This document shows, piece by piece, positions 41,946-52,599 of a DNA stretch of 64,000 nt. The notes under the pieces were generated by a model. It had not been told where the DNA came from and did not search any database. It worked only from the letters and a program-made list of their open reading frames with translations. Source of the stretch: Chrysogorgia sp. JL179-B06. Lineage: Eukaryota; Cnidaria; Anthozoa; Scleralcyonacea; Chrysogorgiidae. Position 1 is the stretch's first letter. Each line of letters starts with the position of its first letter. The stretch spans positions 62,001-126,000 of the forward strand of contig JAYKKM010000153.1 of NCBI GenBank assembly GCA_035772405.1, given 5' to 3'. The position numbers were made by a program, and so were the translations under genes.

Positions 41946-42316
41946 TAAGCCTGGTTTCCATATAATCGCCACGATCGCACAGGAATGAACTCGGCGATCG
42001 CAGCGAGCATATGGAAAATCACTGACGCAACGATCGCTGTGATCACGATCGCCACGATCGCTGAGATAGAAAATGTTCTATCTCGACGATCGTGGCGATC
42101 GTTGCGTTTTATATGGAAACGGTGATATTGCAATCTCAGCGATCTTGGCGATCGTTGCGTTTTATATGGAAACGGTGATATTGCAATCTCAGCGATCTTG
42201 GCGATCTCGGTATGCATCCCTACGGTCCATTAAAACAATGGCCGCGATCAGCAATCACATGCAAACGCGAAACGATTGTTGATCGCTAAGATCGTTGTGA
42301 TGGAAACCAGGCTTTA
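41946..42316. mobile_element. MITE with TAAGCCTGGTTTCCAT ends and many CGATCG sites
   Basis: TAAGCCTGGTTTCCAT at 41946 is inverted as ATGGAAACCAGGCTTTA at 42316, with TA at the borders. The interior is built from GCGATCG-type palindromes and a 56-bp tandem duplication (TTATATGGAAACGGTGATAT near 42108 and 42162). Confidence 0.85.
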
Positions 42317-42526
42317 TTAATTTACAGACAATTTATAACACATTTTTTATGCTCCCAGGATGCAATTCAAGCTGCAACTCGGGCCCAGGCTTCTCAAAAT
42401 TTCAATAAAAAGATTAACCCGGGAAACCGGAAACCCAAGGTATTTTTTTTTGGCCTAAGAAACTATTCGCTTCTTGAAATTTAGTTCGCTACAGTAGCGA
42501 TCTAGTTCGCTACGACCCGCCCTTGT

Positions 42527-42533
<7 letters not shown>

Positions 42534-42622
<89 letters not shown>
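42534..42622. repeat. (TA)n microsatellite, about 88 bp
   Basis: Pure TA run that ends exactly where the left end of the PLE inverted repeat begins, suggesting insertion into, or generation with, simple repeat. Confidence 0.95.
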
Positions 42623-42624
<2 letters not shown>

Positions 42625-43841
42625 TTTTCGCTTACCCCAAAACTGGTCTGCTACAACTTGTTTCATCTGTAAAAGAATCTTCAGGCAGTGACAATATCGA
42701 AAGGGATGACCGCTTATTTATAGGCTTTCTGCCGGAAAGTGGGGGCGTATGTGGGGGACAAAGCATGAGGTCATGGCTTTGTTTGCGTTGATTACGCGAA
42801 ATTTATTACGATGACGACACTGTGAAATTATTTCCGCTCTTTTGTTGAGTAAACTATTCTTATTTTTTTCTTTTAAAATACAAAATTTTTCTTCTAAACA
42901 TAAATTGCATCGTTTTGATCCTCCTGTGTACGAAATAGAATGTTTTAGAATTTGCCAATTAATACTGAAATCTTTATTGTTTTCTTTCAATGTCCAAATA
43001 TATTTCGAAAGTTCGGTGTCATTTTCATGCTTTTTATGTTGAAAAGATTTAGTGTGGTTGGCCAATCGCTCTTTGAATGTGGTTGCAGTCATACCAATGT
43101 AGTGTTTTATTTCGTTTGTGATGTTTACTGTCACTGTTGCTTTGTATACTATGTCTCTAGTCATGCATTGTTCCTGAAGCGGGCAAATGGTGTTCTCTCT
43201 ACAACTGCAATTAGTAGCGTCCCTATCCTGCGGTTTGATGTTCCTAGCTATGCGTGCATTGTGCTTAGTGATTATTGACTTAACATTGTTCATGCAGCTG
43301 TAACTTACTTTAACTGTATTTCTGTTAAAAATCTTATGGAGCTTGTGGTGCGGAGGGAAATGTTTGTCAATTAGGCTAAGGAAATTACGTCCTATGTTAG
43401 TGCTGACACTCTTGCTAAATGGTGGGTTGAACCAAATGATATTGCGTTGCCTATTCCTACGTGGTCGTTGCGGTGTATCATGAGTGTAGCTAAGTTCATG
43501 ATTAAAGTTGCTGTGCCTAAGCGCGTTCTGATATAAGGGTGCAGATTCCTGAAAAGTTTGCTCATCTGACGAAAGGAGTTTAATGCGTTTGTTAATTGAT
43601 GCAGGTAGTTGCCTTGTTATGCTTGGTGGATGGTTAGAGTGCATATTTATGTATAGCGGATCGTCATTGGGCTTCCTATAGGGCCTATAGTTTCCATTGT
43701 TAAGGTCGAAAGTTACATCTAAAAAGTTTACTATACGTAAATTTGATTCGGCGGTGATTTTTAGGTCAAATTGCTCGAAAATTTTGTGGAGATATTTTCT
43801 TGTTTTGTCTGCTAAACGTGTTGATTTACTTTTTATGATAG
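42621..43841 (-). mobile_element. Penelope-like element, 3' part with GIY-YIG endonuclease
   Basis: The minus-strand frame from 43841 to 42718 (about 374 codons) reads AIIKSKSTRL, RIVNFLDVTFDLNNGNYRPY, NIIWFNPPFS, a Cys cluster CSCRENTICPLQEQC, then VYKATV, HYIGMTATTFKERLANH, ELSKYIWTLKEN and CNLCLEEKFCILK. VYKA...YIGMT...R...E is the GIY-YIG nuclease of PLEs and the Cys cluster is its usual zinc knuckle. The reverse transcriptase upstream is missing except its C-terminal edge. The region downstream of the stop (42621-42717) carries a hammerhead-like motif. The element is 5'-truncated and joined head-on to an inverted partial copy. Confidence 0.85.
42648..42688 (-). ncRNA. Hammerhead-ribozyme-like motif of the PLE (minus copy)
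   Basis: Exact mirror of the motif at 44253-44293: stem I CTGC/GCAG, core CTGAAGA, GAAAC and GTA cleavage site. It lies just 3' of the GIY-YIG frame. Confidence 0.5.
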
Positions 43842-44320
43842 CATTGGTATGACTGCAACCACATTCAAAGAGTGATTGGCCAACCACACTAAATCTTTTC
43901 AACATAAAAAGCATGAAAATGACACCGAACTTTCGAAATATATTTGGACATTGAAAGAAAACAATAAAGATTTCAGTATTAATTGGCAAATTCTAAAACA
44001 TTCTATTTCGTACACAGGAGGATCAAAACGATGCAATTTATGTTTAGAAGAAAAATTTTGTATTTTAAAAGAAAAAAATAAGAATAGTTTACTCAACAAA
44101 AGAGCGGAAATAATTTCACAGTGTCGTCATCGTAATAAATTTCGCGTAATCAACGCAAACAAAGCCATGACCTCATGCTTTGTCCCCCACATACGCCCCC
44201 ACTTTCCGGCAGAAAGCCTATAAATAAGCGGTCATCCCTTTCGATATTGTCACTGCCTGAAGATTCTTTTACAGATGAAACAAGTTGTAGCAGACCAGTT
44301 TTGAGGTAAGCGAAAATCTA
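43842..44320 (+). mobile_element. Inverted partial copy of the PLE 3' end
   Basis: 479 bp that are the reverse complement of 42621-43099. On the plus strand it encodes the last part of the GIY-YIG protein from ANHTKSFQHKKHEND to the C terminus HFPAESL (stop near 44223), then the 3' region. Partial copies joined in inverse or tandem are a known outcome of PLE integration. Minus-strand reading of this segment gives a spurious N-terminal extension to the main frame. Confidence 0.9.
44253..44293 (+). ncRNA. Hammerhead-ribozyme-like motif of the PLE (plus copy)
   Basis: CTGC (44253-44256), core CTGAAGA (44257-44263), loop region II TTCTTTTACAGAT, GAAA (44277-44280), a two-pair stem III AC-AAGTT-GT, cleavage site after GTA (44289) and GCAG (44290-44293) closing stem I. 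The order and invariant core bases fit the minimal hammerheads reported in PLEs. Stem II pairs poorly (C-G and U-A only), so activity is doubtful. Confidence 0.5.
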
Positions 44321-44377
44321 TTATTTGCTCTAACTATATGTTGTTGAGCACTCTTTGCATTTCGTAGACCAAAACCT

Positions 44378-44382
44378 ACACG

Positions 44383-44427
<45 letters not shown>

Positions 44428-44430
44428 TTC
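44378..44430. repeat. (TA)n(TG)n microsatellite
   Basis: About 15 TA followed by about 9 TG dinucleotides, just beyond the second PLE end. Confidence 0.95.
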
Positions 44431-44479
44431 TAGTTATGAATAATGAGTAGAGACAAATGAAAACAGGTATGAAAAGTAC

Positions 44480-44667
44480 TTCTGCCAAATTGCGGTCGCT
44501 GGGCGTGTCCAAAGCGCTGTCGCTGGGCGTGTCCAAAGCGCTGTCGCTGGGCGTGTCCAAAGCGCTGCCGCTGGGCGTGTCCAAAGCGCTGCCGCTGGGC
44601 GTGTCCAAAGCGCTGCCGCTGGGCGAGTCCATATTCTCAGGCAAATCCAACTTTATCCTTTTCTGCA
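44480..44667 (-). CDS. Candidate exon with in-frame 24-bp minisatellite (possible upstream CR-like gene exon)
   Basis: Acceptor TTTTTAATCTAG before 44667 and a possible donor GTACTT after 44480 bound 188 nt. The frame reads QKRIKLDLPENMDSPSG, then five and a half copies of an eight-residue unit DTPS(G/D)SAL, then DRNLAE. Its exit phase 0 fits the exon at 35255-35354, so it could be a linker exon upstream of the NTPase module. The donor is weak and a large intron holding the SAP gene and PLE would be required. Alternatively it belongs to another gene. Confidence 0.4.
44495..44629. repeat. 24-bp minisatellite, about 5.5 copies
   Basis: Unit CTGGGCGTGTCCAAAGCGCT + G(T/C)CG. The period is a multiple of three and the variants (T/C) fall in the same position, splitting the array into two halves. 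Confidence 0.95.
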
Positions 44668-44819
44668 CTAGATTAAAAATTAAAATAAAAAAATAACGAT
44701 TAAGAAGGGCACTACTACATTTCTGTTTACTTGATTTACTTGTTCTGTTTACTTGATAAAAAGGAATTATTTTTATATATACTGAATATACACGACAATT
44801 CTGTCACGAAAATAATATT

Positions 44820-44890
44820 ACGTTAGGCTTTGCCTTCTTTCTTCAACCTCATCTGGTCGCTTTTGCTCCAGTTGTTCCAAGTGTTCTTTG
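44820..44890 (-). CDS. Possible short exon with coiled-coil sequence
   Basis: Minus strand reads EHLEQLEQKRPDEVEERRQS between a possible AAAG acceptor and a GTAATA donor. The sequence is strongly exon-like, but the end phase does not fit the exon at 44480-44667, so its gene is unknown. Confidence 0.25.
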
Positions 44891-44894
44891 TCAC

Positions 44895-45640
44895 CGAAAT
44901 ATACTTAATTGTTGATCGATAATGGCTGGCAAGTATGTTGGCCATGTTGGTCATAAATAATCTTATACAAAAGTTACAAACTCGGCATGTTCGATTTTCC
45001 GCTTTTTTTCATAAAAATAAGTTCGATAGCATGCACATTAAGCTGTATGTATATTGTATAGTCTGGTATATTATCTTTCTATTAAGGTATATTACAGCTT
45101 CCAAGGTTTATTATTTATCAAGATAACGTTTGAAGAATAGTGCCTTGTTATAAATTTACAATACACTGTTATTTTCAGGGAGTTATTTTTTCTCCAAAAA
45201 TCGGGTCTAAAAAAAGGTTCAAAATAATCCGTTTTGGGGAGTTAAATTTACTCCCCTTTTTGGAGTCAGTGATATTCACCGCAGCCAGTTGGCGTGTTAA
45301 TAAAAAAACATCAATCGTTCTCTCCGTTAGTTTCTTTATCGCTTTATTATGAAAACTCTGTCAGATTTTGGACACAAAATACATCGCAAACGTTTCTCAC
45401 CGCCCTATAGAACTCCAAACTAAATTTATAATTTCTCCCTATATCCCGTAATTACGTCACTTACCAATAGCGGAACTCAATTAGACCATTAATTTAATTA
45501 ATTACTCTTTTTTATTAAAGTGCCTATCTCAGGGTTGGGGATTTTACATATTTAGGATATTTGGAACATTCTAAGAAGATTTGTAATATATCTTCTTTTC
45601 CTAAAATGTCATCTTCATGGACTTTTTTGCTGTTAAAGTT
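44895..45640. other. Spacer, no gene recognised
   Basis: GGGAGTTA with TTTTCTCC and its inverse TAACTCCC near 45178 and 45237 form a weak dyad (TTTACTCCCC). Otherwise AT-rich without features. Confidence 0.4.
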
Positions 45641-45879
45641 GGCGATTTTGACGATGGCCGTGAAATTTTTTTAATGGGTTCTAGTCGCCGGAAGTGACGT
45701 AGAAGCAGGTGCGTTAGTGTTTTTACTTTCGAATGAACCCAGTTGATACGCTAGAATAGCGCTGTATGCTATTTCTTTTTTGCGACAATAACGATGTACT
45801 ATCCCGACTCACGGGAGGCGAAAAAGAGGATAGCTTAGTGTGAAAGGAACGCGAATTTCGTCAAAGATAAAGGTGTGAA

Positions 45880-46382
45880 ATGAATGCCGACATCCATTTC
45901 TGTGATCTGTTCGTTGTTCCAAGTAAGTTTCAACGGGAATATTTGGTTACTATAAGACGATTCACAGCAGTTTATCACGAGGAAACCCGTCGGTGTGGCG
46001 ATTACAAAACAACAACAATAGAGCGCGTTTTTCCGGAAAGTGACAAGAACTATTCTTTTTATCGAAGTATTTTGTTTGCGATCGATCTTCGATCAATAAT
46101 ATATCGAAATATACTAGACTTGATGACCTCTGGTTCTAATGCTGATAGACAAAATTACTAGACTAGGATGTAAACATTATTCCGGGATACGCAATCGAGA
46201 TCGAAGACGAAGTAAAACTGTCTGGGCCATTACCTGAAGACGAATCATCAGAATGCATTGTCAAGCCGTATGAAGACGAGTCGATTGCAGATGAATTTAG
46301 GATCGCAAATTTAATGAGCAAATGCGACTTGAAAAATATCTTCTACGATGGCTATAAATTCGCTTTGCGGGCCACAATCAGG
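45880..46382 (+). CDS. Unassigned protein-like exon pair
   Basis: Frame at 45880 reads MNADIHFCDLFVV then RRFTAVYHEETRRCGDYKTT and ERVFPESDKNYSFYRS. A second frame from 46189 reads YAIEIEDEVKLSGPLPEDES, CIVKPYEDESIADEFRIANL and KNIFYDGYKFALRATIR, followed at once by a GTGAAC donor-like sequence. The acidic second part is clearly protein-like. No domain recognised. It may be the first exons of a transposon gene, given the inverted-repeat element that follows. Confidence 0.35.
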
Positions 46383-46384
46383 TG

Positions 46385-47165
46385 AACGATTTATCAGTGA
46401 ATTTATGTTTACGTTTTATCGAATATTGTATACTGGCATGCCATATTTGCAATTGGCCATATTTACTAAAACAAAATTGTATGCTGTCAAAGCCAAATGA
46501 TTCGCATGTTTATATTTGTTATATAACTGGTCACTGCGTCTAGCGGGCTGCAAATATCGAAGAATTGACGAGGCAAAGTATAAAATAGAAGATACAGAAA
46601 GCAGGTAGATACTGTCAGTATTGATTAATAGAATACCCGTTCGCTTTCCGATTTCCACTTGCGAATAAGCCAGCTGCGCACAATTCACCTAGGCTAATAG
46701 AATTGCTTCATTCTTCAAAATTGCCACAATTCAGTGCTCGTCGAATTCGATAAACAACAACGAATGTGCGATTTCATCTTCAAACTTGAAGAAATTGACT
46801 CTGTATATGTATACTGTCGCCTGCAAGTTCAGATTTCAAAAGTGGATGCAAGTATTCCATTAATCTATAATCAACAGACAGTTCCTACCTGTTTTCTGTA
46901 CCGATCTTTTATTTGATACTTCATCTTGTCAATTTTTTTATGTAAGTATCCCGCTAGACGCAGTGACCATGGTCATTGGTATTAACCGTTTCAATGCAAG
47001 CTTTGATTTAGTGACATTCCTTCGCATTCGCAAGCAGTTCAGTGTCAGAGAAATATCGAATAGAATTAAACATGCGAATCACAGCATACAATTTTGTTTT
47101 AGCAAATGCGTGTATACAACATTGCAGATAAAACGTAAACATAAATTCACTGATAAAATCAACTT
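46385..47165. mobile_element. Inverted-repeat element, about 300-bp arms
   Basis: CAGTGAATTTATGTTTACGT at 46397 is inverted near 47145. CTAGCGGGCTG/CCCGCTAGACGCAGTGACC and GAAAGCAGGTAG/CTACCTGTTTTC also pair. Arms about 46385-46700 and 46820-47165. No coding. Confidence 0.8.
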
Positions 47166-47392
47166 TCAATTAAACTTACCAATCATTTACCTTATCGTGC
47201 CCCTCAAAAGCGAATCTGTAGCCGTCGTACTAAAGACCTTTTTCAACTTTCAAGTCGCATTTTCTCATAAACCGCGTTGCCCACACAACGCAAAATTCCC
47301 ATTGGCTGAAATCGTTGATTGACAGGTCAAGAATAATCCATCGTCTGGACGAATGTACTTTAAAGATCCACGATCTATATCGCATTATCGCT
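47166..47392. other. Spacer, no feature recognised
   Basis: No repeat or coding support seen. Confidence 0.4.
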
Positions 47393-47394
47393 TA

Positions 47395-47582
47395 GCCTGC
47401 GAGCAGACGGTTGTTTGGGGGGAGGGGGGGTTATATTCGGGACGCGGAATACGAGGCGGAAAAACCGCGAGGCGGAAAACCAGCGAGGCGCGCCTCGCGG
47501 GTTTTCCGCCTCGTTGTATTCCGCGTCCCGAATATAACCCCCCTCCCCCCCCCAAACAACCGTCTGCTACGCAGGCTAATTA
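47395..47582. mobile_element. Near-perfect palindromic MITE, TTAGCCTGCG ends
   Basis: TTAGCCTGCG at 47394 is inverted as CGCAGGCTAA at 47581. The arms contain AGCAGACGGTTGTTTGGGGG and TATTCGGGACGCGGAATAC, meeting at a GC-rich centre GGCGCGCC. TTA-type borders. The Gly/Arg-rich frames are by-products. Confidence 0.9.
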
Positions 47583-47934
47583 TCGCTCTGATACTTGTTT
47601 TACACGAATTAATATATAGGTTGGCTTTAGCCATAATCAAATAACAAGTTGAAGAAACCTTATATATTAAGACTAAACAGTCATTTCCAATAGGCAGTTG
47701 CAAAATTTTCAACGTTTCAGCAATCGTGTTGTTCAAAATGGTTTAGACTTTTTAAACTTTCCGACTTGTTTGCCCTATACACGCACTATGTTTGAGGTGT
47801 CAAATGTAAATTGCGTAACAAAAGAGCACTACTCCTCGCAGGTAAGGTGTAGTTTTTCAGTGCGTAAGTTTTTCCGTGTATTACAGCCTGCAAACCGTAG
47901 TACAAGCAAAAATAGGGAGAATATTTACACCAGA

Positions 47935-48235
47935 CTAGTGTATATGATGGAGACAGAGCATTCTCGGTTGCAGCGCCAAAACTGTGGAATTCATTACCAC
48001 AGGAAATTAGAAGCTTTGAAATGTTACGTAATTTTAAGTCTGCAGTTAAGACTTTTCTTTTTTAAAATTAATAGTTATTGTTCATAGTGTTAATATATGT
48101 AGTAGGCTTTATCTTATAATGAAACTGTAATTAGTTTTAAAAGTAACTTTAAGAATATATATATTGTTGTAAGAGCATTGAGACTATTGTATAATGCTCC
48201 TAATACGTCTTTATTATTATTATTATATAAATGAA
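47935..48235 (+). mobile_element. LINE ORF2 C terminus and 3' tail
   Basis: Reads YDGDRAFSVAAPKLWNSLPQ, EIRSFEMLRNFKSAVKTFLF and a stop at 48064, then a 3' UTR ending in (TTA)n near 48212-48228. Only the last 45 codons of ORF2 remain. Confidence 0.85.
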
Positions 48236-49005
48236 TATACCTTAATATAGTTCTTTTGGCCTATTTCCCTGTTTAAACACCTTACATGCATGGTTTTACC
48301 AGTATGAGCCGTGGATAAACACACTTTATTTTAACAAAATGTTTACATTACCAGCGTCGGCGTTGCAATCAAAAAGGCAAAATCTTAACACCACGTCGAT
48401 CTCAGGACACCAACCTGCCAGTACCAGTCACATGCGGCCAAGACGTCCGCGTCATCGTGTCGCGTCGTCGAATCTTAAAGTCTAAAATCTATTTTCGTAC
48501 GCGATTATGTGTCCATTAGCCGCGGACCAGAACCGCAAATCGAACCGCAACAGAACCTCAACCAAACCGCAAAGTGCATTAGGTTATCTCTGAGCAGTAC
48601 TGTACCTACACCACTACATGCCTGGGATATTGACACTACAACAACGTTACAAGGCAATCCTCCTTATTACCGGTAATAAGAAAGTAATTACAAAAGTTCT
48701 ATAGTTCTATCCTTATTTTAGGCATGGTATATTTCCACACACTCTTGAAAGTAACCCGGTATAATGTAATTGAAAGAGATTATCCTGCACTATTCACCTC
48801 TTTACAAAGGTGCACAAAATAGTTATTTTTATTTGACTCTAATGAAAAATAAGTCACCTCAAAATGCTTCGGAGGAGGAGGTTTTCTTGTGAATAACTTT
48901 GAGGAGGACTTTGCCTCCCAGAAAAGTTTTGAAATTTAGATTCTCTGAAATGCATAAATTTGCTGCTTTCTTAGTGCACTATATTTTAAAAGTTATATTA
49001 GACGA
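48236..49005. other. Spacer, no gene recognised
   Basis: Mixed composition. Short words such as GGTAATAAGAAAGTAA recall the palindrome arms (2553, 11180). No coding recognised. Confidence 0.4.
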
Positions 49006-49009
49006 CCTG

Positions 49010-50430
49010 CCAAGGCTTCAAACTATTAGTTTTGATGGCATTTTTGTTACAAGAAGGTAACCATGATAAATCATATCGGATAGTGTATACTTTGAAGGTA
49101 AAGGGGGGTTACCGGTCGTAATTATTGATTTATATTCTAAAATTTGGAGATTTTTAAAAGCACAATGTGATGAATGGGATATCTGCATGTAAAGTGCTGC
49201 CTAATACATTTGTGTTTTATTTGGATTGGCTAAATTCAGAATGCTATCCAATCAGCGTGGCCGAGGTTCTAATTATCCTAATTCGCATAACTCACAATCA
49301 TAAACAAACAAGAAACATTGCGCAAATTTCCTCCAATATAACACTTCGAAGAACAGCCACAACAAGCAGCCAACTTTTTGTTACAAACAGGTAACCACCA
49401 TAGAAATGTAGCTTAGACATTAATCAAGATGACTAAGCCGGTTACCATCCATGTATCACAAGATGGCATTGTTGAGCCGGTGAGTTAAAGTGCTGAAGAT
49501 ATCATGAGTAACACTGTACTGCATATAGTACAAAAGCTTCAACATTACGTACATGGCGGTATATGCAATTACCAAAATAAAACGAAGTAAATTGCGAATA
49601 TGAGACTTTTCTGTATCTACCAGATCAAATAAATTTCTGATTCTTAGCAAGCTTACGTTGTTGTGGCTTTTCTTCGAAGTGTTATATTTAGGTGTATTCT
49701 CGCCATATTTCTTGTTTTTAGGTTAACCAGAACTGGAGGCACGATGATTGGATGACGCTCTGAAGCGAGCCATTCAAAATAAATCACCTACTGTACATAT
49801 ACATGCAAAAATCTCGCAAGTTGTTACAGCATTGTTGCCTTAACAATGGAACAATGCTGTAACAACTTGTTGACATATGTGAACAACATTGATAAATGAA
49901 CAACATTGTTCTGCATTGTTTCAACAAGTTGTTACAGCTTGATGAAACAACAACCGTTGTTCACACATGTTGTAACAACCGAAGAACGTGTTACAACATG
50001 CGTGAACAACGGTTTGATACATCAACCATGTTCACCATTGTTGTAACATTGTTTTTCATCGTTTTTATTTCGTCATGCTGTTACATGTTGTATCATGTGC
50101 GAACAACGTTGTTGGCTATAAAAATGTGCTGTTGGAACAACTTGTTCATGACTGTTCATTTATCCGTGAACAAGTTGTTCAAACCATAAGTGAACAACTT
50201 GGAAAAATATTCGCCTGTTGACAACCGTGAACAAGTTGTGCGTTTTTACGCATGTAGTTTGCATTCATCCCAGTGTGCCTTTAAAAAAACCCAAATTTTA
50301 GTATAAAAATTTCAAATTAGGACGCATGGTAACCCCCTCACCTTCAAAATATAAGCCATCCGATACTATCTGGCATTGGTTACCGGCTCGTAACAAAAAA
50401 TGCCATCAACAGTTTTGCCAGAGACACTTT
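49010..50430. mobile_element. Element with about 110-bp terminal inverted repeats
   Basis: TTGATGGCATTTTTGTTAC, TATCGGATAGT and TTTGAAGGT-GGGGGTTACC on the left (49029-49115) pair with GGTAACCCCCTCACCTTC, ATCCGATACTATC and GTAACAAAAAATGCCATCAA on the right (50326-50412). A second, nested inverted pair (TATAACACTTCGAAGAA with GTTGTGGC) lies at about 49335-49365 and 49659-49690. No transposase recognised. Confidence 0.75.
49815..50245. repeat. Array of GTTGTAACAAC-type dyads
   Basis: More than 20 occurrences of AACAA/TTGTT half-sites, many paired as AACAACxxGTTGTT or TTGTTCAC/GTGAACAA, within 430 bp. The spacing is irregular, so it is not a simple tandem repeat. Possibly a self-complementary MITE that has grown by internal duplication. 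Confidence 0.6.
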
Positions 50431-50872
50431 TATCGAGGTTGGGCGGCCATCTATATCAAGATTGTGGAAGGAGTCAAAATTGGCAACTTATCCCTTAGAA
50501 GTTTCAAATTGGAGAGTAAAGTATTATAGACATTTCACCACATTTTTCAGTAGTTGTAAAATATACGTACTTGTTCATCCATCTTCCTCCTTTTATGTGT
50601 CCTTGTGTAAAACAAAAAGAGAACAATGATTAAACGACAAGTTCTGGTAAAAGAGCGTGGCCAGGCCAATGACAGCTTCAGTTGTCAGTCAACAATCATA
50701 ATATGGTGTTCTGCACTGCTGGCATGTGTATCGCTTCTCCAAGCTTTTTTAAAACACAAGTAAATAACAATATATTCTATACGGTAATTCTAATTATCGC
50801 GCAAAATTCAAATCAAACACTTGAATATCAAATGTCAGAGTTTGGACTAGATACAGTAGTTTGTAATCAGTT
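50431..50872. other. Spacer, no gene recognised
   Basis: A minus-strand ATG with five codons and a GTACGT donor-like site lies near 50560-50580 but is too short to call. Confidence 0.35.
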
Positions 50873-51185
50873 ATAATAATATACATGAAAATGTTTCTCG
50901 ACTGTGATTGGCTGATCGTAGCGCAGTTAATCCCAAATAGCAATGTAAAAAAGTGTAACAACAGTGCAAAAATGTGTAACAAGCTTTTCCGATTGGCTAA
51001 TAAACAACCGGAAACTGCCGGAAAGCCAACAAAATGGCTATATGCGGATTTTGAAGGATGTTTTTTCCTTCACGAGATAATCCAATATGGCGACCAAAAC
51101 ATAGAGTTGTCGAAGAACATTTCGATGAAATACAGAAGGAATTTTGCTTTAATATTGTCATTAAAGCTCCTGCAAGAAGACTAGA
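50873..51185 (+). repeat. Dispersed repeat, second copy (AATATACATGAAAA type)
   Basis: ATAATATACATGAAAA, TTTCTCGACTGTGATTGGCTGA and GTGCAAAAATG parallel 31001-31150. Short tandem words GTGTAACAA follow. The 99-residue frame here is not supported. Confidence 0.6.
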
Positions 51186-51492
51186 AGAGGTTTATAGATG
51201 CTATGAGTTGAAACGTTTGACGTTTTACTGAACGAAACCTAAAATCGCAGTTCTAGTTGCCCAATGGGCAACTAGAAAATGTTCTTAATTTCGACCCCTG
51301 TGCATATTATGTTACAAGGGAGCTGATATTTGCTAAGAAAACTGAATCAGAAGTAAGAGTATCGATTTAATACTTTTAGGCCGCCGGCGAGAGAGAGTTG
51401 TGGGCATAAAACTTAATTAAAATCGCCGAACTTAATTGACTCAAACATCGAACTCATCATGTGCCTAACACATCTCTACTTTGTAGGATATC

Positions 51493-52501
51493 AGCTGGCA
51501 CGTCCACAGGCTTCCCGTGTACAAGCATTGTCCTTATATAGTAAAGTATATTGTATATGTCATCAAAGCAATTAAAATAACCAAAACACAATTAAATATA
51601 ATATACCTCGTGTAGTTTTGTTCCTTCTTGTATTGCAGCCTCATACTTTGTAAGTTTTTAGCACATTGCTGGCTTAGCGGTATGCTTGCTCCACTCATAC
51701 AGATGAAATATAAAGGCTGGAAACACAATATCCAAACTGCCAACATTCGATGCAAGATTAGAAACCAGTAAATCCATAAATATCCTCCAAATTCACAACA
51801 TTGACAAAGATTAGTAATCCTTTCATCCATATATCGGACTGGAATCCAAAATTCGCAAATCTAAATGCAAAATTGCGGCGATTTTAACACAGTCAAAGCT
51901 TCGATTTTGCCACAAAAGTAACTGCTTGTTTGAGACAGCACCGTCCTATGATTGGCTAATTTTTTCCATTGCGTGATTCAAAGTCCTACCTAACCCCAGA
52001 GCTCGACACGTGATTCTATATACGTCCTCTGATTGGCCAACTGTTGCCATTGTGTGATTCAAGACATCCTCCGATTGGCCAATTGTTGCCATTAATTCAA
52101 AGGGTAAAATCGAAGCTTTGACTGCGTTAAAATCGCCGCAATTTTGCATTTAGATTTGCGAATTTTGTATTCCAGTCCGATATATGGATGGAAGGATTAC
52201 TAATCTTCGTCAATGTTGTGAATTTGGAGGATATTTATGGATTTACTGGTTTTTATCTTGCATCGAATGTTGGCAGTTTGGATATCATGTTTCCAGTCTT
52301 TATATTTCATCATACCGCTAAGCCAGCAATGTGCTAAAAACTTACAAAGTATGAGGCTGCAATAGAAGAGAAGAACAAAACTACACCAGGGTATATTATA
52401 TTTAATTGTGTTTTGGTTATTTTAATTGCTTCGATGACATATACAATATACTTTACTATATAAGGACAATGCTTGTACACGGGAAGCCTGTGGCACGTCA
52501 G
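51493..52501. mobile_element. Inverted-repeat element, about 400-bp arms
   Basis: CTGGCACGTCCACAGGCTTC at 51493 is inverted at 52500. The match runs inward through GGCTTAGCGGTATG and CGGACTGGAATCC to AAAGCTTCGATTTT (51892-51906) and its inverse at 52104. The 190-bp centre holds three copies of a GATTGGCCAAxTGTTGCCATT unit. The minus- and plus-strand open frames across the arms are shadows of each other. Confidence 0.9.
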
Positions 52502-52599
52502 ACACATTCGTGGCATAAACAACCTCTGAAACAAATACTTATAAGAAAATTGGGAAGAATCTTTTGACTCCAGTACAAATAGCAAATGGAAGTCCCCGT

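Noticed and set aside
43842..43989. N-terminal 49 residues of the 423-residue minus-strand frame at 42718-43989
   Set aside because: They are the antisense of the inverted PLE copy; the true PLE reading starts at about 43841.
47353..47736. Arg/Gly-rich frames around 47.4-47.7 kb
   Set aside because: They cross a near-perfect GC-rich palindromic MITE and appear on both strands.
49896..50189. 97-residue frame in the dyad-rich block
   Set aside because: Composition is set by GTTGT/ACAAC words; no domain.
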